Source: Candidatus Cacconaster merdequi
Lineage (GTDB): Bacteria; Bacteroidota; Bacteroidia; Bacteroidales; UBA932
DNA length: 64,000 bases
Reading direction: 5' to 3'
Assembly: GCA_018064345.1 (NCBI GenBank)
Contig: JAGHVK010000033.1
Span: forward strand, 1 to 64,000
Shown here piece by piece: positions 21,060-29,495 of the stretch (position 1 is the stretch's first letter; each line of letters starts with the position of its first letter). The position numbers and the translations under genes are program-made. Under the pieces are notes generated by a model, which was not told the origin of the DNA, ran no database searches, and worked only from the letters and a program-made list of their open reading frames with translations.

Positions 21060-21257
21060 ATGGAAGAAACAATGATTTTGAAGGGCTTGCGAGAGGTGAC
21101 TTCTTCCGAGCTTCAGATGCGTGGAGGTGCCAAGAAAAGCACCTTTTCACAGATTGTCGACAAAATCCGCAATTTCATCGACTTTCTGTCGGATTACATT
21201 CCTCAGATAATCAAGGGGTTCACTGACGGACTCACAGGCGTTCCACTTCTCAGATAA
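21060..21257 (+). CDS. Double-glycine-leader peptide 1 (candidate bacteriocin subunit)
   Basis: MEETMILKGLREVTSSELQMRGG|AKKSTFSQIVDKIRNFIDFLSDYIPQIIKGFTDGLTGVPLLR; 23-aa leader, 42-aa mature, GFTDG = GxxxG. Confidence 0.8.
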   Translation: MEETMILKGLREVTSSELQMRGGAKKSTFSQIVDKIRNFIDFLSDYIPQIIKGFTDGLTGVPLLR

Positions 21258-21267
21258 GGAGGTTGTC

Positions 21268-21447
21268 ATGGATGGAAGATTTAACAGCGGGCTCACTCCC
21301 GTCGGAATGTCGGAATGTGCCTTCATATTAGGTGGCGTGGACAAGAGAGCGCAGGATGCGCTTTACACAATCGGTTACATCATCGGAATGGTTGTCAAAT
21401 TTGTCGTAGCTCTTTTCTCTTTCAACAAAACTAAGGAAGTACTCTAA
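21268..21447 (+). CDS. Double-glycine-leader peptide 2 (candidate bacteriocin subunit)
   Basis: Hand translation MDGRFNSGLTPVGMSECAFILGG|VDKRAQDALYTIGYIIGMVVKFVVALFSFNKTKEVL; 23-aa leader, 36-aa mature, GYIIG = GxxxG; AAGGAGG ahead of start; absent from supplied ORF track. Confidence 0.8.
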   Translation: MDGRFNSGLTPVGMSECAFILGGVDKRAQDALYTIGYIIGMVVKFVVALFSFNKTKEVL

Positions 21448-21452
21448 ACGTC

Positions 21453-21478
21453 TGGCCTTCTCCGCAGGGGGAAGGCCA
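21453..21478 (+). other. Intercistronic hairpin between peptide genes and TolC gene
   Basis: TGGCCTTC-TCCGCAGGGG-GAAGGCCA, 8-bp perfect arm extendable inward; no strong U-tract. Confidence 0.7.
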
Positions 21479-21503
21479 TTCTAACAACCATAACCAGTTT
21501 GAA

Positions 21504-22772
21504 ATGAAACTGTTTCATATTTCCTTGACACTGCTGCTCACGACGATATCAACATTTTGCTGGGCACAGGTCTGGACTCTTGACGAGTGTCTCAGACATT
21601 CGCTTGCCAACAACCGGCAGATAAAGCTGCAACGTCTGGAATCCGACCGGTTGCACACACAGGTCCGTGCCGGGTACCTTGACATGCTCCCTGCACTCTC
21701 TTTCACCTTCAGCGACAGTTTCGGGTGGAAGAAGGCCTTCTCCGGTGACAACAACCCCACATTCGACTTTACAGGCAGCCTCACACTCTTCCACGGTCTT
21801 TCCGCCCATTGGAAATGCAGGACAGCTGAAGATGCGTACGAAATATCCAGGCTCGAAGAGAGCGGAATGGAGGAGGACCTGACTATTGAGACCATCGAGG
21901 CATACCTGCAACTGGGTCAGAGTTACCAGCAGCTCGAATACGCACGGAGCGGATATGAGTCGTCCCTGCGTGAATCAGAAAGGACGAATCTTCTGGTTGA
22001 GAGCGGGTTGCAGCCATTGAGCGCACGCTATCAGATTGAATCTCAATTATCTGCTGACAGGGCCGCCGTCGTCGAAGCCGAGAGTGCCATCAAGAGCCGC
22101 ACGCTCGAACTCTGCCAGTTGATGGACGTACCATATTCTGAAAATTTCGTCATCGACCTGTACGGTCCTGAAAGTGACACCCTGGCAGCTCCCTCAACCT
22201 GTCCGTCAGGTTTCGTGGAAAAGGTTGCACTTCGGAACCCCAAATATATCGGATGCCTCACAGCCATCCGGCAGAACCGGAATCTCCACAAGCAAAGCAT
22301 CGCTATGCTGTCACCTGAGATCTCTTTTGTCGCCGGTTACTCGGCATCTCTCGGTCCATCTTCCCACAGACTCGGGGACTCTTTCGGAATAAGCATATCA
22401 CTTCCGATATGTGGAGCCTGGCAGCATCTTGCAAAGGTACAGGAAGCGAAAATCGGGATAAGGAAGGCCGAAACGGAAGCCGGGAGAGTACGAAGGGAGA
22501 TAGAATCACTTTTGGAAAAGATTACGATTGAAACGGAAAACTGCTATGGGAAAGCCTTGGCTGCACGTGATGCCCTCAAGGCGAGCGAGGAACTTATGCG
22601 GACAAGTGAGCTCAAATACAGCCGCGGGCTGATGACAGCGACCGACTATCTTCTTTCCAGAAATGAATTGGACAAGGCTCGCAGCACATTTCTCAAGGAG
22701 AAATGGCAGTACCTGTTCCGTTCAAGAATCATCGAGTACTATATGACACGTTATTGTGATGAACAAGGATAA
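21504..22772 (+). CDS. TolC-family outer-membrane channel
   Basis: VWTLDECLRHSLANNRQIKLQRLESDRLHTQVRAGYLDMLPALSFTFSDS; OEP repeat pattern. Confidence 0.92.
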   Translation: MKLFHISLTLLLTTISTFCWAQVWTLDECLRHSLANNRQIKLQRLESDRLHTQVRAGYLDMLPALSFTFSDSFGWKKAFSGDNNPTFDFTGSLTLFHGLSAHWKCRTAEDAYEISRLEESGMEEDLTIETIEAYLQLGQSYQQLEYARSGYESSLRESERTNLLVESGLQPLSARYQIESQLSADRAAVVEAESAIKSRTLELCQLMDVPYSENFVIDLYGPESDTLAAPSTCPSGFVEKVALRNPKYIGCLTAIRQNRNLHKQSIAMLSPEISFVAGYSASLGPSSHRLGDSFGISISLPICGAWQHLAKVQEAKIGIRKAETEAGRVRREIESLLEKITIETENCYGKALAARDALKASEELMRTSELKYSRGLMTATDYLLSRNELDKARSTFLKEKWQYLFRSRIIEYYMTRYCDEQG

Positions 22773-23946
22773 AAAAAAGAAAAGGACGGTATTTGCCGCA
22801 GCCATTGTCATAGCTGCTGCACTTTTATTCTTCCGCAAGGGGGACTCCGCAATCGAAGTCACTGTCTCTCAAGCGAAGAGTGGCATAATCGAGGACGCTG
22901 TCCCGGCAAGTGGGAAAGTGCGGCCCATTGTGGAGGTCAAGATATCTCCGGACGTATCCGGGGAGATTGTTGAATTGAACTGCCAGGAAGGTGACACCGT
23001 CTCGAAGGGAGATGTCATAATCCGTATCCGCGAGGATCTCTATGTCTCTCAAGTAGAGCAGGCAGAGGCTGCACTGCGGTCTATGGAAGCTGAACTCCGG
23101 CGACAGGAGGCAGAGTGTGAGCAGGCCCGGGTGAACCTCACCCGTACAGAATACTTATACAATAACAACGCTGTCTCACTTTCTGAATATGAAGCAGCTT
23201 CTGCCGAAGCGGAAGTAATGGCGGAAAGAGTGAATGCCGCAAAGTTCGGAGTCCTCAACAGTGAAGCGCAACTGCGCGAGACTCAGGAGAATCTCAAGAA
23301 AACCACCATTCTGGCCCCTATGTCAGGAATAATATCCCGGCTGTTTGTTGAAAAAGGGGAACGGGTGGTGGGAACAAGCCAGATGGCAGGGACCGAGATG
23401 CTCAGGATAGCGGACTTCAGCCGGATGGAAGCGATAGTGGACGTCGGAGAAAGCGACATTGTCCGTCTGAGGTGCGGAGACAGCGCAGAAGTCGCAGTTG
23501 ATGCCTATCCGGACAGTAAATTCCGCGGCATAGTGACACAAATTGCAAATTCGGCAAAAAATATTGGTACAACCTTCGAGCAAGTTACTAACTTTGAGGT
23601 CCGGATTGAGATAGTCGGCCGGATGTGGGGCGAAGCGCCCTCGCCGGTGCTGCTTCCCGGTATGTCAGCTACGGTATCCATCAACACGCAACCTTCTGAT
23701 GAGTGCATCACAGTACCGTTGGAAAGTGTGTTCACCGACAGAGGAAAGACTTTCGTATGGGTGGTTGGCGAAGACAGCAAAGTATCTGCGAGGCAGATAC
23801 ATACCGGAATGCAGGACCTCAACGGAATTGAGGTGAAAAGCGGAATAGAAGAGGGAGAGACCCTCGTCACCGGACCGCCTCAGGCCGTGGACAACACTCT
23901 TTCCGAAAGTTGTAAGGTTAAATTGGCAAACTCCAGCAAGAGATGA
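22756..23946 (+). CDS. HlyD/MacA-type periplasmic adaptor
   Basis: ISPDVSGEIVELNCQEGDTVSKGDVIIRIREDLY; coiled-coil hairpin; APMSGIISRLFVEKGERV. Confidence 0.9.
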   Translation: MMNKDKKKKRTVFAAAIVIAAALLFFRKGDSAIEVTVSQAKSGIIEDAVPASGKVRPIVEVKISPDVSGEIVELNCQEGDTVSKGDVIIRIREDLYVSQVEQAEAALRSMEAELRRQEAECEQARVNLTRTEYLYNNNAVSLSEYEAASAEAEVMAERVNAAKFGVLNSEAQLRETQENLKKTTILAPMSGIISRLFVEKGERVVGTSQMAGTEMLRIADFSRMEAIVDVGESDIVRLRCGDSAEVAVDAYPDSKFRGIVTQIANSAKNIGTTFEQVTNFEVRIEIVGRMWGEAPSPVLLPGMSATVSINTQPSDECITVPLESVFTDRGKTFVWVVGEDSKVSARQIHTGMQDLNGIEVKSGIEEGETLVTGPPQAVDNTLSESCKVKLANSSKR

Positions 23947-24635
23947 GTTCAAGGATATTGGCAATAGAGACAAGCACCGAATGTTGCTCGGTCGCGTTGT
24001 TTGAAGATGAACGCCTTTTGGCAAAACGCAGCAGCAATGCTCCCAAGGTACACGCGTCAATGCTTGTGCCTTTCATTGACCAGGTACTGAAAGAGGGTGG
24101 ATGCTCTGCAACAGACCTCGATGCGGTTGCCGTAAGCGAGGGACCGGGGTCATACACCGGCCTGCGCGTAGGTGTATCCACCGCGAAGGGTATATGTTTC
24201 GGCACAGGGAAACCTTTGCTTGCCATCGACACTCTTCAGATTCTTGCCCTGCGTGGAATCTCCCACGAATGTGCTCCTCAAAGAATCATCCCTTTCATAG
24301 ATGCCAGGAGGATGGAGGTCTATACCGCCATCTTTGACGGCAATGGTTCAAAACTCAGTGAAACGGCCCCTGTGATTCTGGACGAAAACAGCTTCAGCGA
24401 AGAATTGTCAAAAGGGCCTGTCCTTTTCATAGGAACCGGAGTCGAAAAGTTCCGGGGCATCTGCAAGAGTCCGAACGCCTTTTTTGTAGAATGTTACCCT
24501 ATGGCCGATTATATGGCCTCCGGTGCCTTCGCTGCCTTGAAAAAGAAAGAGTTCAAAGACATTGCGTACTTTGAACCCTTCTACCTCAAGGACTTTATGA
24601 TCGGTGTGAGCAAAAAGTCCCTTCTACAGCCTTAG
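23943..24635 (+). CDS. tsaB: tRNA threonylcarbamoyladenosine biosynthesis protein TsaB
   Basis: ILAIETSTECCSVALFEDERLLA...VAVSEGPGSYTGLRVGVSTAKGICFG; ATGA overlap with upstream gene. Confidence 0.95.
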   Translation: MSSRILAIETSTECCSVALFEDERLLAKRSSNAPKVHASMLVPFIDQVLKEGGCSATDLDAVAVSEGPGSYTGLRVGVSTAKGICFGTGKPLLAIDTLQILALRGISHECAPQRIIPFIDARRMEVYTAIFDGNGSKLSETAPVILDENSFSEELSKGPVLFIGTGVEKFRGICKSPNAFFVECYPMADYMASGAFAALKKKEFKDIAYFEPFYLKDFMIGVSKKSLLQP

Positions 24636-24657
24636 AACCTGTTTTTAAATGGTTCTA
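24633..24657 (+). repeat. Dispersed palindromic element, copy b
   Basis: TAGAACCTGTTTTTAAATGGTTCTA; contains the tsaB stop codon. Confidence 0.8.
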
Positions 24658-24661
24658 AAAA

Positions 24662-24877
24662 TCAATAGACACTGAAAGTGCCCCAATCGAGTTCGTCAGA
24701 GACGCTCTCGATTTCGATTTCCTGACCTGCGCTTGATACGTACATTCCGCTGAGAAGCGAAACCCCTAAAAAAGGCTCTTCTGTTTCAAGAAGAGAAATC
24801 ACGAGAACTGCCGTCCTTTGATACGGACGCTTGGTAACGAGTGTGTGTCCACTCACCTCATCCAACCCTACAAACAT
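24662..24877 (-). CDS. Small protein of unknown function
   Basis: 71-aa ORF with -7-like TAACTTTG on the minus strand at 24905-24912. Confidence 0.5.
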   Translation of the reverse strand: MFVGLDEVSGHTLVTKRPYQRTAVLVISLLETEEPFLGVSLLSGMYVSSAGQEIEIESVSDELDWGTFSVY

Positions 24878-24964
24878 ACTCTATTACAAGTTTTTATAAC
24901 AGCGCAAAGTTACAAAAACACTACGGAACATACAACTGTTTTTTCATTCAAAACCTTAATATTC

Positions 24965-26062
24965 ATGAAACGATTGTCATATATTCTCATACTGTTCGCA
25001 CCACTGTTCACTCTTGCAAGTTGCAGCAAGAATCCAACCCCCTCCTCCATAGTACGTTTCAGAATTGCGAGTACAGAAAGCACTGTTTCCAAAACATCGT
25101 ACTCGGGAGATATCAACCAGGACGGGCTGGAAAGAATCGACTGGACTTCCGGCGACCTGATACGGATTTTCTGCGCTGCTGCCCGGGAGCCGTCCGGCAA
25201 ATATTCAGACTACCTTGTTACAAATGTAACTGCCGAAGGAGCCAGATCATTGGCATCAATTGAGGCAAAAGACGGCGAAGGGCTCAGATGGGGCATCGGC
25301 GAGCACATCTTCTATGCCGTCTCACCCAGCCCCTCCGGTGATGGAAAATCTTCAATCAATAACGGAATCATCTCGGGAACTATCGCATCCGAACAATATC
25401 CCATAACATTGAAAACTTCCATAGACGGGACTCTGGAAGCCATTCCGGATATGATGTCACAATATATGGCAGCGAAGGTTTCCGCTCTCCCGCGAAGCAT
25501 CAGAAACGACGAAGTAGCCCTCTCTTTCATTCCTCTGACGACATCAGCACGGTTCACAATTGTAAACGGACTTGGCAACGGGGAAGATATGACAATAAAG
25601 GCCATATCGCTTCTCTCCCCTACCACTGACATCAGCGGCAGATTCACAACGGACCTCACGCTGTGGGATGGCGTTCAAAGATACCCTTCCTGCACGGCGG
25701 GAGGAGATAACGGCAGGAAGGTCACAATTGACTTTTCTTCTCTTCCCGATGACTGCGGAGAACTTCCCCAAGGGAGAGGCATAATCCTTTCCAATGGCAG
25801 AAGTCTGTGTTTCACCCTGTTTTTGCTTCCTCTCGCGCAAGTGACGGATGATATTGTGTTTCAGATAGAGCTCTCTGACGGAAGCCTGCTTTCAGCACCT
25901 CTGGTAGACAGCAGTGGAAAAGGAATATCCTTTCCGCGCTGCAAGAAAAAGGTTATTGAAGGCATCCTCGTCCGCGAAGGTATCAAGTGGAAGGTCTCAT
26001 TCAATGACGCCACCAATGTGTTGCCTTGGGAAAATGAAGAATCCTTTGCCACCGCCGAATAG
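24965..26062 (+). CDS. Fimbrillin-family-like lipoprotein
   Basis: Lipobox MKRLSYILILFAPLFTLASCSKN; Mfa/FimA-like organisation (RIDWTSGDLIRIFC). Confidence 0.7.
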   Translation: MKRLSYILILFAPLFTLASCSKNPTPSSIVRFRIASTESTVSKTSYSGDINQDGLERIDWTSGDLIRIFCAAAREPSGKYSDYLVTNVTAEGARSLASIEAKDGEGLRWGIGEHIFYAVSPSPSGDGKSSINNGIISGTIASEQYPITLKTSIDGTLEAIPDMMSQYMAAKVSALPRSIRNDEVALSFIPLTTSARFTIVNGLGNGEDMTIKAISLLSPTTDISGRFTTDLTLWDGVQRYPSCTAGGDNGRKVTIDFSSLPDDCGELPQGRGIILSNGRSLCFTLFLLPLAQVTDDIVFQIELSDGSLLSAPLVDSSGKGISFPRCKKKVIEGILVREGIKWKVSFNDATNVLPWENEESFATAE

Positions 26063-26065
26063 CAG

Positions 26066-26099
26066 ACAGGCCCGGATCAGAAATGTGATTCGGGCCTGT
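26066..26099 (+). terminator. Rho-independent terminator
   Basis: ACAGGCCCG...CGGGCCTGT followed by TTT. Confidence 0.8.
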
Positions 26100-26158
26100 T
26101 TACAATTGTAAAGAATACAGATCTGTCCGGAAATGATTGACAGAACAGCTTCTGATTG

Positions 26159-27304
26159 TTACAGTTTGCTCTTTATCAGGGCTTCGAGTTTGGCTGGTTC
26201 GAACTGGTCGCGGGCAACAACCTCTCCTTTGCGGTCGATTACGAGCATAGCTGGAATGTGGTCAATGTAATATGTCAATACAGCCGGCGACATAGTTCCC
26301 AGACCATCGTTCACATTGATGAAAGGAAGCTTCTGCTGTTTTACGATGGATGCCCAGGATGGTTTGTCGATGTCAAGGCCAATCTGGTAGATTTCCAGAC
26401 CTGCTGAATGATACTTGTTGTAGAGTGAAACAAGCTCCTGGTTGAACATTTTGTAATCGTCCTGACCAGCGCTCCAGTAAGAGAGAATGATCACTTTGCC
26501 TTCCAGATCGATCAGATTCTTTATCTCACCGTTCACGTCAGGCATTGACAGGTTCGGGAAACTGACCTGCTCGGCGGAGTCCAGACGGCTGTTGATGTTC
26601 ATACGTGACTCACGTGCAGACATTTCATCACGTAGAGCGAGTATATAGTCGCTCTTCGGATATACTGTGACAAGAGAATCGATCGTGCGGCGGAAAATCA
26701 CGGCATCAGAGTCCTCATTGAAGACCTTCAGACCATCGTTGTACTTCTGGAAGAGGACAACGGCAGAAGTGATTGAGAAAGGATTCGTAATCACATATTT
26801 CACAGCCTCACGCTTGTAGTCGATATACATTCTGCTGACAGCCTTGTTCAAATCCTTGATTTCAGATTCAGTAGGATTCTCAGGCAGAGCCTCGATTGCA
26901 GAGGTCATATTTGAAACGACTTTTGAAAATGCATCGTTCACCTGCTGCAACTTTTCAGATTCCTGTGAACCTTCTACCTTGAATGAGCCGTTTTTTGCGA
27001 TATTGACCTTCACCTTGTCTCCGTCAAGAAGCACCAATGATGCGACAGGTGACTCACCGGAGTAGATATAGTAGAAATAAGGGGCATTGCCCGTAAGCTT
27101 CACCTTGTAGTCGAAACTGCCTTCGGCATCAGTCTTTATCGTATCTATTGCCTGAAGCTTGTTGTAATTGAGTTTCTGCAGGATAACCGTGCTGTCCGCA
27201 AGACCTTCGATAGTGGCTGATATCCTTGCTGTCGGAGCGTTGCTGCAGGAAGCGGCGATAACGGCCAATGCTGCAATTATGAGTGCTTTTCTCATTATCT
27301 TCAT
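26159..27304 (-). CDS. TlpA-like thioredoxin-fold lipoprotein with DUF4369-like N-terminus
   Basis: Lipobox AVIAASCSN; C-terminal SFPNLSMPDVNGEIKNLIDLEGKVIILSYWSAGQDDYKMF; CxxC not conserved. Confidence 0.82.
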   Translation of the reverse strand: MKIMRKALIIAALAVIAASCSNAPTARISATIEGLADSTVILQKLNYNKLQAIDTIKTDAEGSFDYKVKLTGNAPYFYYIYSGESPVASLVLLDGDKVKVNIAKNGSFKVEGSQESEKLQQVNDAFSKVVSNMTSAIEALPENPTESEIKDLNKAVSRMYIDYKREAVKYVITNPFSITSAVVLFQKYNDGLKVFNEDSDAVIFRRTIDSLVTVYPKSDYILALRDEMSARESRMNINSRLDSAEQVSFPNLSMPDVNGEIKNLIDLEGKVIILSYWSAGQDDYKMFNQELVSLYNKYHSAGLEIYQIGLDIDKPSWASIVKQQKLPFINVNDGLGTMSPAVLTYYIDHIPAMLVIDRKGEVVARDQFEPAKLEALIKSKL

Positions 27305-27702
27305 AGTTTTTCGTATTCTTTTGCTATTAAATCTGCTATTTCTTTGAACCTGGACTGCGGAAGAGACTTCTTCTCTTTCTTGAAATCAAGGTCTCCCTCT
27401 GTCTGAAGAGGCACGAGATGGATATGAGTATGCGGGACTTCCATACCGAGAACAGCCACCCCCACTCTCTTGCAAGGAATCGCAGCCTTGAGGGCAACAG
27501 CTACCTTTGCCGCAAATGCCCACAATCGCGAATATGTTTCGCTGTCAAGATCGAAGATGTAATCAACCTCTTTCTTCGGTATCACGAGAGTGTGTCCCTC
27601 TGATAGCGGATTTATGTCCAAAAACGCATAAAAATCCGCGTCCTCGGCGACCTTGTATGAAGGAATCTCACCGGAGACGATTCTGGAAAATATTGAAGCC
27701 AT
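27301..27702 (-). CDS. HIT-family protein
   Basis: MASIFSRIVSGEIPSYKVAEDADFYAFLDINPLSEGHTLVIPK...VPHTHIHLVPL. Confidence 0.95.
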   Translation of the reverse strand: MASIFSRIVSGEIPSYKVAEDADFYAFLDINPLSEGHTLVIPKKEVDYIFDLDSETYSRLWAFAAKVAVALKAAIPCKRVGVAVLGMEVPHTHIHLVPLQTEGDLDFKKEKKSLPQSRFKEIADLIAKEYEKL

Positions 27703-27712
27703 AGCTGGTAAT

Positions 27713-27727
27713 TAGAACAGGTTCTAG
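27713..27727 (-). repeat. Dispersed element, short copy h, upstream of HIT gene
   Basis: TAGAACAGGTTCTAG. Confidence 0.5.
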
Positions 27728-28194
27728 ATTGATATTTCCAAAACTTCGAACTTGAGAAGGCCTGAAGGGACGTTTACCTCCACAATATCACCTTTGCGAT
27801 GTCCCATAAGTGCCCGTCCGATAGGAGTAGTGGCAGCAAGCTTGCCTTCCTTGAAATTTGCCTCGCTCTCACCGACAAGAGTGTACTCGACAACTGCATT
27901 TGTCTTGAGGTTCTTCATCTTCACCCTGTTGAGCATCTGAATCTGCTCGGTGTTGATTTTGGACTCATCCACCACCTTTGCGTTCGCGATGATATCCTGC
28001 AGTTTGTTTATCTTGAGCTCCAGGAGGCCTTGTGCCTCACGCGCTGCATCATATTCAGCATTTTCCGACAAATCGCCCTTGTCTCTTGCCTCAGCGATTG
28101 CCTTTGAAATCACAGGACGCTCCGCTATCATCGCGCTGAGCTCTTCCCGAAGTTTGTCAAGCCCCTCCTGGGTCATGTAATGTGCTTCTGACAT
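27724..28194 (-). CDS. greA: Transcription elongation factor GreA
   Basis: MTQEGLDKLREELSAMIAERPVISKAIAEARDKGDLSENAEYDAAREAQ. Confidence 0.96.
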   Translation of the reverse strand: MSEAHYMTQEGLDKLREELSAMIAERPVISKAIAEARDKGDLSENAEYDAAREAQGLLELKINKLQDIIANAKVVDESKINTEQIQMLNRVKMKNLKTNAVVEYTLVGESEANFKEGKLAATTPIGRALMGHRKGDIVEVNVPSGLLKFEVLEISI

Positions 28195-28316
28195 ATCAAA
28201 AAAGTTAAAAAGATAAAAAGAAAGGAGCCCCGCGTCCACGGGACCCTCTCATATTTCCATCATTTGCCTTACAAAGTTATTCTTTTTCGGCAAATAATCA
28301 AAAAATAATTGACACT

Positions 28317-29495
28317 CTATCGTGCGTGATAAGGCACTACAAGACCATCCTTCCTGATTGTCACGATGAACGCGTCAGGATACTTGTGCTTTACACTCTG
28401 GAGTTTATTCCTTGCCTCTTCAAGAGTATCGGCGAAAAGCACATAGCGGCGCAGGTCACCGTTCTTGTATATGACAGGATTGTCACCGTGGAAAATCTTG
28501 TCGTCCGGTGCATGCTGGTAGATTCTGAAAGCATAGATCTGAACGGCATAATCGGCAAGAGGAACTTCCGTCTCCAGAAAACCGTTATTATATACAGGTT
28601 CCTTCTCCTCTTTCACCACATATACCGTATCAACTCTTGACTCGACTCTCACTATCTGAGGAGGCACAACCGGCGCTTCGTAAGTATGTCTGCGGCGATG
28701 GCGATATTTTCCGTATCCGAAATTGAAACGCAGGGAGACTCCTGCATTCCAGATGCCTGTCGGAGCATGTTCGTATTTCTGTGGAAAATACTTGTATTCC
28801 CCGACAAGGCCGAGCGTAAGACGGCGGGACAGGTCGAACTCCATCGAGAGAATCAAAGGGATGTACCAGGCGTTGAACTGGTTCTTGTCGGTGTAGGAAT
28901 TGACGTGGGAGTGGTTCCAGATGCTCATATGCCCGTCATCCTTGGAAACGAGGTTCTCATCCACAGCCCAAGTGTATGTATGCGTGTTCCATCCGTGCAT
29001 ATATCCGGCGCCTATGCTTGTCCATATATTGAACCACTGGCTCTCGCGTTCCCTCCATATCTCCACGAAATTGATTCCGAGGGTAAGGTCCGTGGAAGCC
29101 ATATTCGTGAAGTTGCGGTTCTGGAGTCTTGAACTGTTGATTTCCAAGTCACCTATGAGTCCCTCCTTTTCCGTATTCGGGAAGATTTCTGTCCTTGGCA
29201 GCACGTTCTTGTCTGACGACTTGAGATATGTATATCCCAAATCAAGGCCGAAACGCACCCATGGACGAGGAAAGAACATCAATCCCAGGTCTCCTGAAGG
29301 AGCAATCTTCGGGGTGTCGTAGGTGTACTGGTCGTTCTGTCCGTTCATACCGTGGAACCCGGCGACACCTCCCTGGATGTAGAATCCCCAGGTACTGGTG
29401 CGGAGAGTGTCGTTGAGTTCCGGCTGAGCCTGCATTACGGCAGCTGCGCCAAACAGCATCGCAGCCACCAGGGTTATTTTTGTAAAGAGTTTCAT
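28317..29495 (-). CDS. Outer-membrane beta-barrel protein with C-terminal SPOR-like domain
   Basis: Signal peptide ending MQAQ; barrel strands; C-terminal DYAVQIYAFRIY...RRYVLFADTLEEARNKLQSVKHKYPDAFIV. Confidence 0.7.
   Translation of the reverse strand: MKLFTKITLVAAMLFGAAAVMQAQPELNDTLRTSTWGFYIQGGVAGFHGMNGQNDQYTYDTPKIAPSGDLGLMFFPRPWVRFGLDLGYTYLKSSDKNVLPRTEIFPNTEKEGLIGDLEINSSRLQNRNFTNMASTDLTLGINFVEIWRERESQWFNIWTSIGAGYMHGWNTHTYTWAVDENLVSKDDGHMSIWNHSHVNSYTDKNQFNAWYIPLILSMEFDLSRRLTLGLVGEYKYFPQKYEHAPTGIWNAGVSLRFNFGYGKYRHRRRHTYEAPVVPPQIVRVESRVDTVYVVKEEKEPVYNNGFLETEVPLADYAVQIYAFRIYQHAPDDKIFHGDNPVIYKNGDLRRYVLFADTLEEARNKLQSVKHKYPDAFIVTIRKDGLVVPYHAR

Noticed and set aside
21504-23946. TolC + adaptor considered as an RND drug-efflux system
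   Set aside because: No RND inner-membrane pump is present; the adjacent C39 ABC exporter and GG peptides explain them better as peptide export components.
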